Source: Verrucomicrobiota bacterium (GTDB taxonomy: Bacteria; Verrucomicrobiota; Verrucomicrobiia; Opitutales; UBA953). From it: a stretch of 64,000 bases of DNA. The notes under the pieces were generated by a model. That model was not told the origin of the DNA and searched no databases. It saw nothing but the letters and a program-made list of their open reading frames with translations. This document shows positions 37,472 to 46,484 of the stretch, piece after piece; within the stretch, counting starts at the first letter, position 1, and each line of letters opens with the position of its first letter. The DNA is taken from the NCBI GenBank assembly GCA_030830965.1, contig JAURLX010000004.1, positions 186,001 to 250,000 on the forward strand, in the 5' to 3' direction. The translations under genes were made by a program, and so were the position numbers.

Positions 37472-37492
37472 GCGGAGCAGCCGGGACCGGGC

Positions 37493-37723
37493 TCAGGCCT
37501 TGGTGACGAGTCCGGCCTTGAGGGCCTTGACCGAGACCCACTGGCGCTTGACGCTGCCGTTGGGCTGGAGGACGCGGATCCGCTGGACGTTCGGCTTGAA
37601 CGTGCGCTTGGTCTGCTTCACGAGCTGGAAGCCGATGCCGCCGCTCTTCTTGGACTGGCCGCGATGGATGATGCGACGGCCCTTGACGGGGCGCTTGCCG
37701 GTGACGCTGCAGATGCGGGACAT
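37493..37723 (-). CDS. rpmB: 50S ribosomal protein L28
   Basis: A 76-residue basic ribosomal protein: SRICSVTGKRPVKGRRIIHR at the start, then TKRTFKPNVQRIRV and VSVKALKAGLV. ATG 37723 is chosen because it begins the conserved region; AAGGAG lies 11 bases upstream. The usual neighbour rpmG is absent here. Confidence 0.95.
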   Translation of the reverse strand: MSRICSVTGKRPVKGRRIIHRGQSKKSGGIGFQLVKQTKRTFKPNVQRIRVLQPNGSVKRQWVSVKALKAGLVTKA

Positions 37724-37751
37724 GGTGTTTCGAGCTCCTTTGGAAGGTCGG

Positions 37752-37782
37752 AGCAAAGGTGGCGAAGCGGCTTTGGCAAGCG
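37752..37782 (-). promoter_or_regulatory. Candidate promoter of rpmB
   Basis: Minus-strand CGCTTGCC at 37782-37775; TTGCCA (37779-37774), 16-base spacer, TTTGCT (37757-37752). Confidence 0.5.
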
Positions 37783-37797
37783 GTAATTAGGCCGGAT

Positions 37798-38955
37798 TCA
37801 GGTCCTCCGAAGGGCTTTTTCCAGGCCCTTCAGGCCCCGCTCAAGCCGGTCGGGCGGGGTAAGGAGACTGATGACGACGTGGGCTCCTCCCTCCGGCATT
37901 CCGTAGAAGAACCCCGGATGGGCCCAGACGCCCTCCTCGATCGCCGCGGCGAGCAGCCGCTCCTCGTCGACGCCGGGAGGAAGCGCGACCACCGCCGTCC
38001 ATCCGGCCTGCCGCGGAAGCACCCGGCATCCGCCATCGGCGGCCCAGCGCGAGAGGGCGCGCTCCGATTCGGCGCAACGCTCGATCACACGGAGGCGCAA
38101 AGGCCCCGCGGCCTCGAGCAGCCAGGGCAGCGCCAGCTGCGCCGGCGTGCTGACGGAAAGAAAGGCGTCGGCGACGTGCTCGAGGCGGGCGCATGCCTCG
38201 AGGGCCCAGGCGGCAGGACCGGCCGCGACGATCCAGCCCGCCTTCAACTGGGGGGCGAGGGCGACCTTGGAGAGTCCGCTCAGGACGAAGAGCGGGACTT
38301 CCTGTTCGCCCGCCCAGGTGGCGGCCGGTCCGGCCGAGGGGTAGTCCAGGAAGACCTCGTCGCAGAGCACGGCGAGGCCGTGACGACGGGCGAAGTCGCG
38401 CAGCACGCCGCGGTCGGCCTCCCCGACGAGGGCGCCGAGCGGGTTGGAGGGATTCACGCAGACGACCGCACGCGTGCGCGGTCCCGCGTTCAGCGTCGCG
38501 CGGTCGATGCGCCAGCCGTCGCCTTCGGGGACGAGCCGGTAGGTGCGGAGCTTCACGCACTCCAGCGCGGCGAGCACCTCGAGCAGCGGATAGGACGGCT
38601 CGGGCACGAGGACCTCGTCGCCCGGGGCGCACAGCAGCTTGAAGATCCAGGCGTAGCCCTCGCTGGTGCTGGCCGTGAGGAAGATGCGGTCCTCGGCCAC
38701 GGAGGCTCCGCGCGCCGCGTAGTAGGCTGCGACGGCGCCGCGCGCGGAAGGGAGCCCGCGCGGATCCGGCTCCTGCCTTTCAACCCCCGGCCTGGTCAGC
38801 GCGGCGGCGAGTTCGGACGGCGGCCACGTGAAACCGGCGGCGGCCGGGTCGGACAGGGCGAGGTCCGTCAACGGGAGCCCCGCGCGCAGCCGTCGGTCAC
38901 GGGCGAGGCTGAGCGCGTTGACGCCCTCCGTGAAAGCCAGTCGGCCGCTGAACAT
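37798..38955 (-). CDS. Pyridoxal-phosphate aminotransferase, class I/II
   Basis: A 385-residue fold-type I aminotransferase. PLP contacts include TASTSEGYAWIFKLLC, CVNPSNPLGALV, CDEVFLDY and the Schiff-base lysine in VLSGLSKVALAPQLKAGWI. The amino-acid substrate is not determinable. It is divergent from fabV with a 112-base gap and has no functionally related neighbour. The frame is open upstream of ATG 38955 but overlaps fabV, so I set the start where the family N-terminus begins (FSGRLAF). Confidence 0.85.
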   Translation of the reverse strand: MFSGRLAFTEGVNALSLARDRRLRAGLPLTDLALSDPAAAGFTWPPSELAAALTRPGVERQEPDPRGLPSARGAVAAYYAARGASVAEDRIFLTASTSEGYAWIFKLLCAPGDEVLVPEPSYPLLEVLAALECVKLRTYRLVPEGDGWRIDRATLNAGPRTRAVVCVNPSNPLGALVGEADRGVLRDFARRHGLAVLCDEVFLDYPSAGPAATWAGEQEVPLFVLSGLSKVALAPQLKAGWIVAAGPAAWALEACARLEHVADAFLSVSTPAQLALPWLLEAAGPLRLRVIERCAESERALSRWAADGGCRVLPRQAGWTAVVALPPGVDEERLLAAAIEEGVWAHPGFFYGMPEGGAHVVISLLTPPDRLERGLKGLEKALRRT

Positions 38956-39067
38956 GCCGGAAGCAAAGCGGGCCCGGCCCTGCGCGCAACGGGCGATTGC
39001 GTCCCCTGCCGGAGGTGACGGCACGAATGCCGTTGAACTCGAACCACGCCCGAACAAAGGTGGGCCC

Positions 39068-40270
39068 ATGTCGCTGCAACTCGTGAAGCCCCGTGTGCGC
39101 GGGTTCATCTGCCTGACCGCGCACCCCGAAGGCTGCGCCGCCCAAGTCAGGACCCAGATCGCCCACGTGCGCTCGCGCAAGCCGCTGAAGGACGGCCCCA
39201 AGTCGGTCCTGGTGATCGGCGCCTCCACCGGCTACGGCCTCGCCTCGCGCATCGCCGCGGCCTTCGGGTCGGGCGCCGCGACCGTCGGCGTGCTCTTCGA
39301 ACGGGACGGGGAAGGCGACAAGACCGGCTCGCCGGGCTGGTACAACACGGCCGCCTTCCACGCCGAGGCCCGCAAAGCCGGACTCGGGGCGGTCTCGATC
39401 AACGGCGATGCCTTCTCGGCGGACATCAAGGCGCGCGCGATCGAGGCCGTGAAGGCCAAGATGCCCGGCGGCAAGGTCGACCTCGTCGTCTATTCCCTCG
39501 CCTCGCCGCGGCGCACCGCTCCCGACGGGACCGTCTACAAGTCGGTGCTCAAGCCCGTTGGCGCACCCTTCAAGGCCAAGAACCTCGACACCGACCGGAA
39601 GGTGGTGAACGAGGTCACCCTCGAGCCCGCCGCGGGCGACGACGTCCTGCAGACCGTGAAGGTCATGGGCGGAGAGGACTGGGAGCTCTGGATGGAGGCG
39701 CTCGAATCCGCCGGCGCGCTCGCCGAAGGCTGCCAGACGGTGGCCTATTCCTACATCGGCCCGGAGGTCACCTGGCCGATCTACCGCGACGGCACCATCG
39801 GCAAGGCCAAGGAGGACCTCGACCGGGCCGCGGCGAAGATCGACGCGCTCATGAAGCTTCGCCGCGGGCGCGCGTTCGTGTCGGTCAACAAGGCCGTCGT
39901 CACCCAGGCGAGCTCCGCCATCCCCGTGGTGCCGCTCTACGTCTCCCTCCTGTTCAAGGTGATGAAGGCGAAGGGCACGCACGAAGGCTGCATCGAGCAG
40001 ATCCAACGTCTCTTCGAAAAGCAGATGTACGGGGGCAACGCCCTCGACTTCGACGACAAGGGACGCGTCCGCATCGACGACTGGGAGATGGCGGAGGACG
40101 TCCAGCGCGAGGTCTTCCGCGTCTGGCCCGACGTCACGACCGAGACGCTGGACGCGCTGGCCGACTTCGCCGGCTACCAGAAGGACTTCCTCGGCAACTT
40201 CGGCTTCGGCTGCGCCGGCGTCGACTACGACGCGCCGACGGAGGTCGAACGCCCCATCACGGACGCCTGA
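39068..40270 (+). CDS. fabV: Trans-2-enoyl-ACP/CoA reductase FabV
   Basis: NADH-dependent reduction of the enoyl intermediate in fatty acid elongation; FabV is the long, triclosan-refractory type. It is 400 residues with the FabV N-terminus VKPRVRGFICLTAHPEGC, the nucleotide site VLVIGASTGYGLASRIAAAF and the catalytic Tyr-x8-Lys in YRDGTIGKAK. One base separates its stop from the parA start, so the two are cotranscribed. No FabI appears in the window. Confidence 0.95.
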   Translation: MSLQLVKPRVRGFICLTAHPEGCAAQVRTQIAHVRSRKPLKDGPKSVLVIGASTGYGLASRIAAAFGSGAATVGVLFERDGEGDKTGSPGWYNTAAFHAEARKAGLGAVSINGDAFSADIKARAIEAVKAKMPGGKVDLVVYSLASPRRTAPDGTVYKSVLKPVGAPFKAKNLDTDRKVVNEVTLEPAAGDDVLQTVKVMGGEDWELWMEALESAGALAEGCQTVAYSYIGPEVTWPIYRDGTIGKAKEDLDRAAAKIDALMKLRRGRAFVSVNKAVVTQASSAIPVVPLYVSLLFKVMKAKGTHEGCIEQIQRLFEKQMYGGNALDFDDKGRVRIDDWEMAEDVQREVFRVWPDVTTETLDALADFAGYQKDFLGNFGFGCAGVDYDAPTEVERPITDA

Positions 40271-40271
40271 C

Positions 40272-41048
40272 ATGACCAAGGTCTTCGCCATCGCGAACCA
40301 AAAGGGCGGGGTCGGCAAGACGACCACCACGATCAACCTCGGCGCCGGCCTCGCCCGCGCGGGGGTGCCGACGCTCGTCGTCGACCTCGACGCGCAGGCC
40401 AACGCGACCAGCGCGCTCGGCGTCGAGAAGACGCCCGGCCGCTCGCTCTATCCGGTGCTGCACGGCGAGGCGGCCGCGGCCGACATGATCGTCGCGACCT
40501 CGACCAAGGGCCTCTTCCTGATTCCCTCCGAGGTCGACCTCGCGGCGATCGAGTCCGAGCTGGCGCAGGGCGACAACTACCTCGGCCGGCTGCGCGCGGC
40601 CCTGGCCCCGGTCATCGAAGGAGGCACCTACAAGGCCGTGCTCATCGACTGCCCGCCCGCGCTCGGCATGCTCTCGATGAACGCGCTGGCCGCGTCCGAC
40701 CACCTGGTGGTCGCGCTCCAGACGGAGTACCTTGCGATGGAGGGCCTCGGCCAGATCGTCGGCGTGGTCGAGCAGCTCAAGGCCGCCGGCGCGGGGGACC
40801 GCCTGACGCTCGGAGCAATCATCATGACGATGTTCGACGGACGTACCAACCTCTCCCGCCAGGTGGTGGAGGAGGTCCGCACGCACTTCCCCGACAAGGT
40901 CATGGATGCGGTGATTCCGCGCACAGTGCGCCTCTCGGAGGCACCGAGCCACGGCAAGACGATCTTCCAGTACGACGCGCAGTCGCCCGGGGCGAAGGCC
41001 TACGCCGCCCTCGCGAAGGAGTTCGCGGCCAAGTTCGGCCTCCGGTGA
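40272..41048 (+). CDS. parA: ParA family chromosome-partitioning ATPase
   Basis: A 258-residue Walker-type cytoskeletal ATPase: deviant Walker A IANQKGGVGKTTTTINLGA, VDLDAQANATSALGV, and IDCPPALGMLSMNALAASD. This is the Soj-like ParA with no DNA-binding N-terminus. ParB normally follows at once; here the next gene is a converging NHL-repeat protein 7 bases away. Coupling to fabV is unusual. It may be the chromosomal ParA with parB elsewhere, or an orphan positioning ATPase. Confidence 0.92.
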   Translation: MTKVFAIANQKGGVGKTTTTINLGAGLARAGVPTLVVDLDAQANATSALGVEKTPGRSLYPVLHGEAAAADMIVATSTKGLFLIPSEVDLAAIESELAQGDNYLGRLRAALAPVIEGGTYKAVLIDCPPALGMLSMNALAASDHLVVALQTEYLAMEGLGQIVGVVEQLKAAGAGDRLTLGAIIMTMFDGRTNLSRQVVEEVRTHFPDKVMDAVIPRTVRLSEAPSHGKTIFQYDAQSPGAKAYAALAKEFAAKFGLR

Positions 41049-41055
41049 ACGGCGT

Positions 41056-42102
41056 TCACCTCGCCAGCGTCAGCTTCGAGGGATAGCGCCGTTCAGCGTT
41101 CCATTCGCCGAGGTAGATGTCGCCGGCGGAATCCACGTAGAGGTCGTGCCCGTGAAGGAACACGGGCTTCGCCTGCCTGAGCGGCTGCAACTTGCCGGCG
41201 ACGTACCTAGGCTCCTCGCCACCGGGCGCGCTGAGCACCTTCTTCGTCGCGCGGTCGAGCACGAGGAGGAAGCCTGATTTGGCGGGACGCTTGCCCTGCG
41301 CATCCTTGCTCCAGCAGACGGCCGTGTAGATCTTGTCGCCGCGGAAGAAGAGCTGGCCGGCGAAGGCGCCGGGGAGGTCGAGGGTGTCGACATGCCTACC
41401 CTCGAGGGTGAAGGCCTTGATCTGGTTCTGACCGCGGGAGGGAACCCAGACCAGCGGACCGCGGGGGTCGGTGACGTCGATGGAGACGCCGTGGGCGTTG
41501 CTGAGATTGGCGGCGTCCTTGGTAGGTCCGCCCCACTTGCGCACCAGCTTGCCCTCGAGGGTCAGTTCATAGACGAGGTTCGAGCCGTAGCCGTCGGCGA
41601 TGAGCAGCGTGCCCGAGGGCGTCCAGGCCACGTCGCAGGGCATGAACTTGCCGTCCTTCTGGCCCAGCTCCGCGGGCGTGGGCAGCCTGCGGACCACCTT
41701 GCCGTCGAGGGTCAGGATCGTGACCCGACCCTCGACCGGCGTCGGATTCCAGCCTTCGGCCGCCATGTGCCATCCGGAGTCGACGTGCGCCAGGTATTCG
41801 ACGCCGTCCTTCGTGAAGATTTCCAAGCCATGACCTCCGCCGAGCCCGGCGCTGATCGACCGTAGGTAACGGCCGTCCTTCTCGAAGACGATGAAGTCGT
41901 TCCTCGGATGGTCGGTGACGAGGTAGATGCGCCCGTCGGAGGCCTCCGCCAGCGCGTGCGCGTTGACGATCGGCGCGACCGTCGGATCCGCCTTGGCCCA
42001 GCCGAAGTCGAGACGGTAACGCAGGGCTCCGTGACCGAGAAGATCCTCCGCCCGCGCGCCCGGAAGGAGCAGGGCCGGGAGGAGCATGACGGCGAGACGC
42101 AT
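41056..42102 (-). CDS. Secreted NHL-repeat beta-propeller protein
   Basis: A 348-residue exported protein: signal peptide (MRLAVMLLPALLLPGARA), then a six-bladed NHL-like propeller with recurrent blade patterns (GRIYLVTDHPRNDFIVFEKDG, WTPSGTLLIADGYGSNLVYE, VWVPSRGQNQIKAFTLEG). Function unknown; such secreted propellers are abundant in PVC bacteria. The start ATG 42102 is divergent from mfd with an 83-base gap holding a promoter pair for each. Confidence 0.8.
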   Translation of the reverse strand: MRLAVMLLPALLLPGARAEDLLGHGALRYRLDFGWAKADPTVAPIVNAHALAEASDGRIYLVTDHPRNDFIVFEKDGRYLRSISAGLGGGHGLEIFTKDGVEYLAHVDSGWHMAAEGWNPTPVEGRVTILTLDGKVVRRLPTPAELGQKDGKFMPCDVAWTPSGTLLIADGYGSNLVYELTLEGKLVRKWGGPTKDAANLSNAHGVSIDVTDPRGPLVWVPSRGQNQIKAFTLEGRHVDTLDLPGAFAGQLFFRGDKIYTAVCWSKDAQGKRPAKSGFLLVLDRATKKVLSAPGGEEPRYVAGKLQPLRQAKPVFLHGHDLYVDSAGDIYLGEWNAERRYPSKLTLAR

Positions 42103-42108
42103 GCGGGC

Positions 42109-42139
42109 AGGATGGCTTGCGCCCCGCGCACGGCAAGCG
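42109..42139 (-). promoter_or_regulatory. Candidate promoter of the NHL gene
   Basis: Minus-strand CGCTTGCC at 42139-42132; TTGCCG (42136-42131), 16-base spacer, CATCCT (42114-42109), ending 6 bases before the ATG at 42102, so the message may be leaderless. Confidence 0.4.
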
Positions 42140-42151
42140 GGACGAGAGCGT

Positions 42152-42180
42152 TTGACCCGCCGCCCCTTACGCCCTCGATG
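42152..42180 (+). promoter_or_regulatory. Candidate promoter of mfd
   Basis: TTGACC (42152-42157), 17-base spacer, TCGATG (42175-42180). The ATG at 42186 is 5 bases beyond, again implying little or no leader. Confidence 0.35.
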
Positions 42181-42185
42181 GAGCC

Positions 42186-45100
42186 ATGACCGGGCCGAGA
42201 CGAGAGGCGCTGACCGGCGTGCCGACCTGGGCGCGCCCGGCGGCGGCCTGCGCCGAGGGCGCGGACCGCTCGGTCATCGTGCTGCTGGCTGGCAATCTGG
42301 GCTCGGCCGAATCCCTCGCGGAGGAGGCCGCCCAGCTGCTCCGGCTCGCCGCCGCCGCGCAGCCCTCCGCGCGAACCCTGACCGAGCCCGACGCGGCCGT
42401 GCCGGCCTTCGAGGCGGAATGCGACCTCCTGGGCGTGCTTGCCCTCCTGCGGCACGGAGGGCACGTCCCGGGCCGGCCGCTGCTCATCGCCTGCACGCCG
42501 GGCGCGCTCGCGCGAGGCTCGCCAACGGCCGGCGCCGCGGGCGCGGGCGAAATCGTCATACGCAAGGGCGCGGTGGTCTCGCCGCGGGAACTGGTCCGAC
42601 GCCTCGCCGAGGAGTTCGGCTACGGGCACGAGGCCCTGTGCGAGCAGCCCGGCGAGTTCTCCGTGCGCGGCGGCGTCATCGACGTCTATCCGCTCAACGC
42701 GCAGGCACCCGTGCGCATCGACCTCTTCGGCGACCGCGTCGAGTCGCTGCGACCGTTCGACCCCGCCACCCAGCTCAGCGAGGGCGAGACGGACGGGCTC
42801 GTCATCTGTGCGCCCGGAGGGGACGACGCGGACGCGGCCCCTTTCTGGACGCACCTGCCGGCGGGGGCACTGGTGGTCGCCTGCGACCGCTGCCTAGAGG
42901 ACCCCCGCTGCGCCGGGCTCGGCGCTTCGTCGGTCGACCTGCTGGCCCTGGAGGAGACCGACGAGCCTCCCGCCGGCTTCGCCGCGCGGTCGCTCGAGTG
43001 CGCCCCGGCGGAGTCGCTGCTCATCGGCGCGCCGGCCGACGCGGGCGCCGCGCGCGCCGGTCTGCTGAGAGCCGCGGCCTCCGTCTGCCGGGACGGACGG
43101 CTCTGCGTCCTCGCGGGCGACACCGAAGGCGCCGTCGAGCGGCTCGAGACGGACCTGAAAGCGGCGGCCGTGCACGGGTTCTCCCCCGCGATCGCGCAGG
43201 CGCGCTTCGGCGCGGGCGTGCTCATCCCGCCGGGCGCGCTGCGCGGGCCCCTCGCGGGAGGTCTCGTGCTGCTGACCGAGCGTGAGCTCTTCGGCCGGCG
43301 ACGCCGTCCGCTGGCCTCCCTGCCGCGGCGACGCACCGCCGTGCGGACGGAGATCGGCCGCGCACTCGACTTCGGCGAAGTGGCCGAGGGCGATCCCTTG
43401 GTCCACGCGACGCAGGGCATCTGCCTCTTCCGCGGCATCAGGCCTCATGAGCATGACGGACGCACGGAGGACTTCATCGGCCTCGAGTTCGCGGGCGGCT
43501 CGACGCTGCACCTGCCGGTCCGCGAGTCCCACCTGCTCACCCGCTACGTGGGCGTCGGGCGGGCGCAGCCGAAGCTATCCAGGCTCGGCGGGGGCGGCTG
43601 GGAGCGCTCGCGCAAGGCGGCGGAGAAGTCGGCCGACGACCTGGCGGCGCAGCTGCTGGCCATGCAGGCGCAGCGCTCGGCTCGGCCCGGCGACTCGCAC
43701 CCGAAGGATGAGGAGAGCCCGTGGATGGGCGAGTTCGAGCGCTCGTTCCCGCACCGCGAGACCCCGGACCAGACCCGGGCCATCGGCGAGGTGAAGGCCG
43801 ACATGGAACGGCCCGCGCCCATGGACCGTCTGGTGTGCGGCGACGTCGGCTTCGGCAAGACCGAGGTCGCGCTGAGGGCCGCCTTCAAGTGCGTCGTCGG
43901 AGGGCGCCAGGTGGCGGTGCTCGCGCCGACCACGGTCCTGGCCCAGCAGCACTTCGAGACCTTCCGCGAGCGCCTGTCGCGCTGGCCCGTCTCCGTCGAG
44001 CTGCTCAGCGGGTACCGCACGCCCGCACAGAAGGCCGCCGTGCGGGCCCGGGCGGCCGCCGGCTCGGTGGACGTCGTCGTGGGCACGCACGCGCTGCTCT
44101 CGGAAGGCACCTCCTTCGCGAGACTCGGGTTGGTGGTGATCGACGAGGAGCACCGCTTCGGCGTACGGCACAAGGAGCGCCTCAAGCGCCTGCGCGCCGA
44201 GGTCGACGTCCTCGCGATGAGCGCGACCCCGATCCCGCGCACGCTCTACCTGGCGCTCGTCGGGGCCCGCGACCTGAGCGTGATCGAGAGCCCCCCGCGC
44301 GAACGCCTCCCCATCCGCACGATCGTGAGGGCCTACGACGAGCGGCTGGTGCGCGACGCCGTGCGGGCGGAGATCGCGCGCGGCGGACAGGTGTTCTACC
44401 TGCACAACCGCGTCGAGACCATCCGCGCCGTGGCGGACCGCCTGCGTGCGGCGCTCCCGGAGGCGCGCATCGCGGTGGGCCACGGACAGATGGCGACGGG
44501 CGAGCTCGAGGAGGTGATGTCGGCCTTCGTCGCGGGCGAGCACGACGTCCTCGTCTGCACCACCATCATCGAGACGGGCCTCGACATCCCCAACTGCAAC
44601 ACGCTGATCATCGAGGGCGCCGACCGCTTCGGGCTGGCCCAGCTCTACCAGCTGCGCGGCCGGGTCGGCCGCTTCAACCGGCAGGCCTACGCCTACCTCT
44701 TCCTGCACCGGCACGCCGCGCTCGTGGGCACGGCGATGCGCCGCCTGACCGCGATCCGCCAGCACAACCAGCTGGGGGCCGGCTTCCGCGTGGCCATGCG
44801 CGACCTCGAGCTGCGCGGCGCCGGGAACATCCTCGGGGCCGAGCAGAGCGGGCACGTGGCCAGCGTGGGTTTCGACCTCTACTGCCAGCTGCTGCGCCGG
44901 AGCGTGGCCAGGCTCAACGGAGCGGCCGCCGGAGGTCCGGACCGCTGCGAGCTCTCGCTCGACTTCGTCGACCACTCCACCGCCGTCACCGGCGTGGAGG
45001 AGGTGCGCTCGGGCGACGGCGCGGGGGCGCGGCTGACGGCCACCCTGCCCTCCGACTGGATCCCCGAGACCCGCCTGCGCATCGAGTCGTTCCGCAAGCT

Positions 45101-45413
45101 CGCCCTCGCCCGGGACGAAGCCGAGGTAGACGAGGTCCGCCGCGGCCTCCGCGACCGCTACGGCCGTCTGCCGCCGGAAGCCGAAGCCCTGCTCGGCATG
45201 GCCTCCCTGCGCTGCCTGGCCGAGACCAAGCATGTCGTCGCCCTGGCCACCGAGGAGGAGGTGATCCGATGCGTGCGGGCCCTGCCCGGAACGGCGCCCG
45301 AGACCGTACGGCTGGGGACGCGGTTTCCCCGCTTGACCGTGCGGGAGCCCCTGCGGAAACTCAAGGAGATCAGAGGCTTCCTCTCGAGACTGCCCGATCA
45401 CCAAGCAAGATGA
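42186..45413 (+). CDS. mfd: Transcription-repair coupling factor
   Basis: Translocase that removes stalled RNA polymerase and recruits UvrA. It is 1075 residues (E. coli 1148). The N-terminal UvrB-like module (about 1-330) contains GEFSVRGGVIDVYPL; the RNA polymerase-interacting CarD-like domain is near 390-460; helicase motifs follow with Walker A GDVGFGKTEVALRAAF near residue 551, DEEH in VVIDEEHRFGV, and QLRGRVGR; the TRCF C-terminal domain closes the protein. Its stop overlaps the PPIase start (ATGA). Confidence 0.96.
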   Translation: MTGPRREALTGVPTWARPAAACAEGADRSVIVLLAGNLGSAESLAEEAAQLLRLAAAAQPSARTLTEPDAAVPAFEAECDLLGVLALLRHGGHVPGRPLLIACTPGALARGSPTAGAAGAGEIVIRKGAVVSPRELVRRLAEEFGYGHEALCEQPGEFSVRGGVIDVYPLNAQAPVRIDLFGDRVESLRPFDPATQLSEGETDGLVICAPGGDDADAAPFWTHLPAGALVVACDRCLEDPRCAGLGASSVDLLALEETDEPPAGFAARSLECAPAESLLIGAPADAGAARAGLLRAAASVCRDGRLCVLAGDTEGAVERLETDLKAAAVHGFSPAIAQARFGAGVLIPPGALRGPLAGGLVLLTERELFGRRRRPLASLPRRRTAVRTEIGRALDFGEVAEGDPLVHATQGICLFRGIRPHEHDGRTEDFIGLEFAGGSTLHLPVRESHLLTRYVGVGRAQPKLSRLGGGGWERSRKAAEKSADDLAAQLLAMQAQRSARPGDSHPKDEESPWMGEFERSFPHRETPDQTRAIGEVKADMERPAPMDRLVCGDVGFGKTEVALRAAFKCVVGGRQVAVLAPTTVLAQQHFETFRERLSRWPVSVELLSGYRTPAQKAAVRARAAAGSVDVVVGTHALLSEGTSFARLGLVVIDEEHRFGVRHKERLKRLRAEVDVLAMSATPIPRTLYLALVGARDLSVIESPPRERLPIRTIVRAYDERLVRDAVRAEIARGGQVFYLHNRVETIRAVADRLRAALPEARIAVGHGQMATGELEEVMSAFVAGEHDVLVCTTIIETGLDIPNCNTLIIEGADRFGLAQLYQLRGRVGRFNRQAYAYLFLHRHAALVGTAMRRLTAIRQHNQLGAGFRVAMRDLELRGAGNILGAEQSGHVASVGFDLYCQLLRRSVARLNGAAAGGPDRCELSLDFVDHSTAVTGVEEVRSGDGAGARLTATLPSDWIPETRLRIESFRKLALARDEAEVDEVRRGLRDRYGRLPPEAEALLGMASLRCLAETKHVVALATEEEVIRCVRALPGTAPETVRLGTRFPRLTVREPLRKLKEIRGFLSRLPDHQAR

Positions 45414-46483
45414 AGCCACTCCTCCTCCCGGTCCTGGTCGCCCTGGCCGCCACGTCCTCGGCCCAGCTCCGGCCGCCGACCCTGGAGGAGACGGCCGCCG
45501 GACGCTGGACCGAACTCAACACCGACCGCATCGCCGGCACGGCGGACGGCCAGGGCATCACGATGTCGGATGTTCGCCGCCAGATCGAACCGGTCATCGG
45601 ACAGATCCGCGCCTCAGTCCGCGGCGAGAACGAGTTCACGGAGGCCCTGAAGAAGGCCGCGGACGAGATCCTGCGCAACATGGCCGACCGCCAGATCGTG
45701 CTGGCCGAGTTCCGCAGCGGCACCGGCCAGCTGCCCGCCAGCTACGTGGACACCGACATCGAGGAGACGGTCCGGCGCGATTTCGCCGGGGATCGCTCCC
45801 GCTTCATCAGCTCCCTGCGCGCGGCCGGCATGACCCCCCTCGCCTACCGGAAGTTCATCGAGGACCGCATTATCTTCGACTACATGGTCGGCCAGGTGCG
45901 CCGCACGGCCGCGGTCGTCCCGCCCGGCAAGCTCGCCGCCTACTACGAAGCCCACAAAGCGGAATTCGAGCGGAAGGAGCAGGTGCGGCTCAGCCAGATC
46001 ACCGTCGCCCAGGGCGCGGCCGAGAGCCTGGACGAGGCTAAAGGACGCGCAGCCGGCTGGTCCGCCGCCTTGCTCGCCCCCGCGACGCTCAAGGACGCCT
46101 TCGCGAAGGCCGGCCTGCGCCAGCCGGCCTCGCAACCCTCCTTCGAGGACGTCGCCAAGGCGGTCAGCACGGACGACTATGCCGCCAAGGGCGGGGACGC
46201 CGGCTGGCGCAATCTGGCCGACCTCAATGAACGCGTGGCCGCCTCGCTGCGCGGCATGAAAGACGGGGAGATTTCGCAGCCGCTGCAGTTCGACCTGCCC
46301 GGCGGCCGTGCCGTATGGTTCATCCTCCGTCGCGACGGCTACCGACCGCAGGGCTTCGCCTCACTGAAGGACCCCGAGGTCCTGGCGCAGATCGAGGACA
46401 AGGTGCGGGCGATCAACCTGCAGAAGGCCGTGCAGGAGTGGATCGAGGAGCTCCGCGCCAGGCATCACGTCGAGTTCCGCTGA
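45410..46483 (+). CDS. Periplasmic SurA/PpiC-like peptidyl-prolyl isomerase
   Basis: A 357-residue exported chaperone: signal peptide (about residues 1-18), SurA-like N-terminal helices (NTDRIAGTADGQGITMSDV), then a parvulin-type region from about residue 180 (PPGKLAAYYEAHKAEFERK, AKGGDAGWRN, GGRAVWFILRR). It probably assists folding of outer-membrane proteins such as the porin. It is coupled to mfd by the ATGA overlap, and malQ starts two bases after its stop, so mfd-PPIase-malQ form an operon of unrelated functions. Confidence 0.88.
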   Translation: MKPLLLPVLVALAATSSAQLRPPTLEETAAGRWTELNTDRIAGTADGQGITMSDVRRQIEPVIGQIRASVRGENEFTEALKKAADEILRNMADRQIVLAEFRSGTGQLPASYVDTDIEETVRRDFAGDRSRFISSLRAAGMTPLAYRKFIEDRIIFDYMVGQVRRTAAVVPPGKLAAYYEAHKAEFERKEQVRLSQITVAQGAAESLDEAKGRAAGWSAALLAPATLKDAFAKAGLRQPASQPSFEDVAKAVSTDDYAAKGGDAGWRNLADLNERVAASLRGMKDGEISQPLQFDLPGGRAVWFILRRDGYRPQGFASLKDPEVLAQIEDKVRAINLQKAVQEWIEELRARHHVEFR

Positions 46484-46484
46484 G

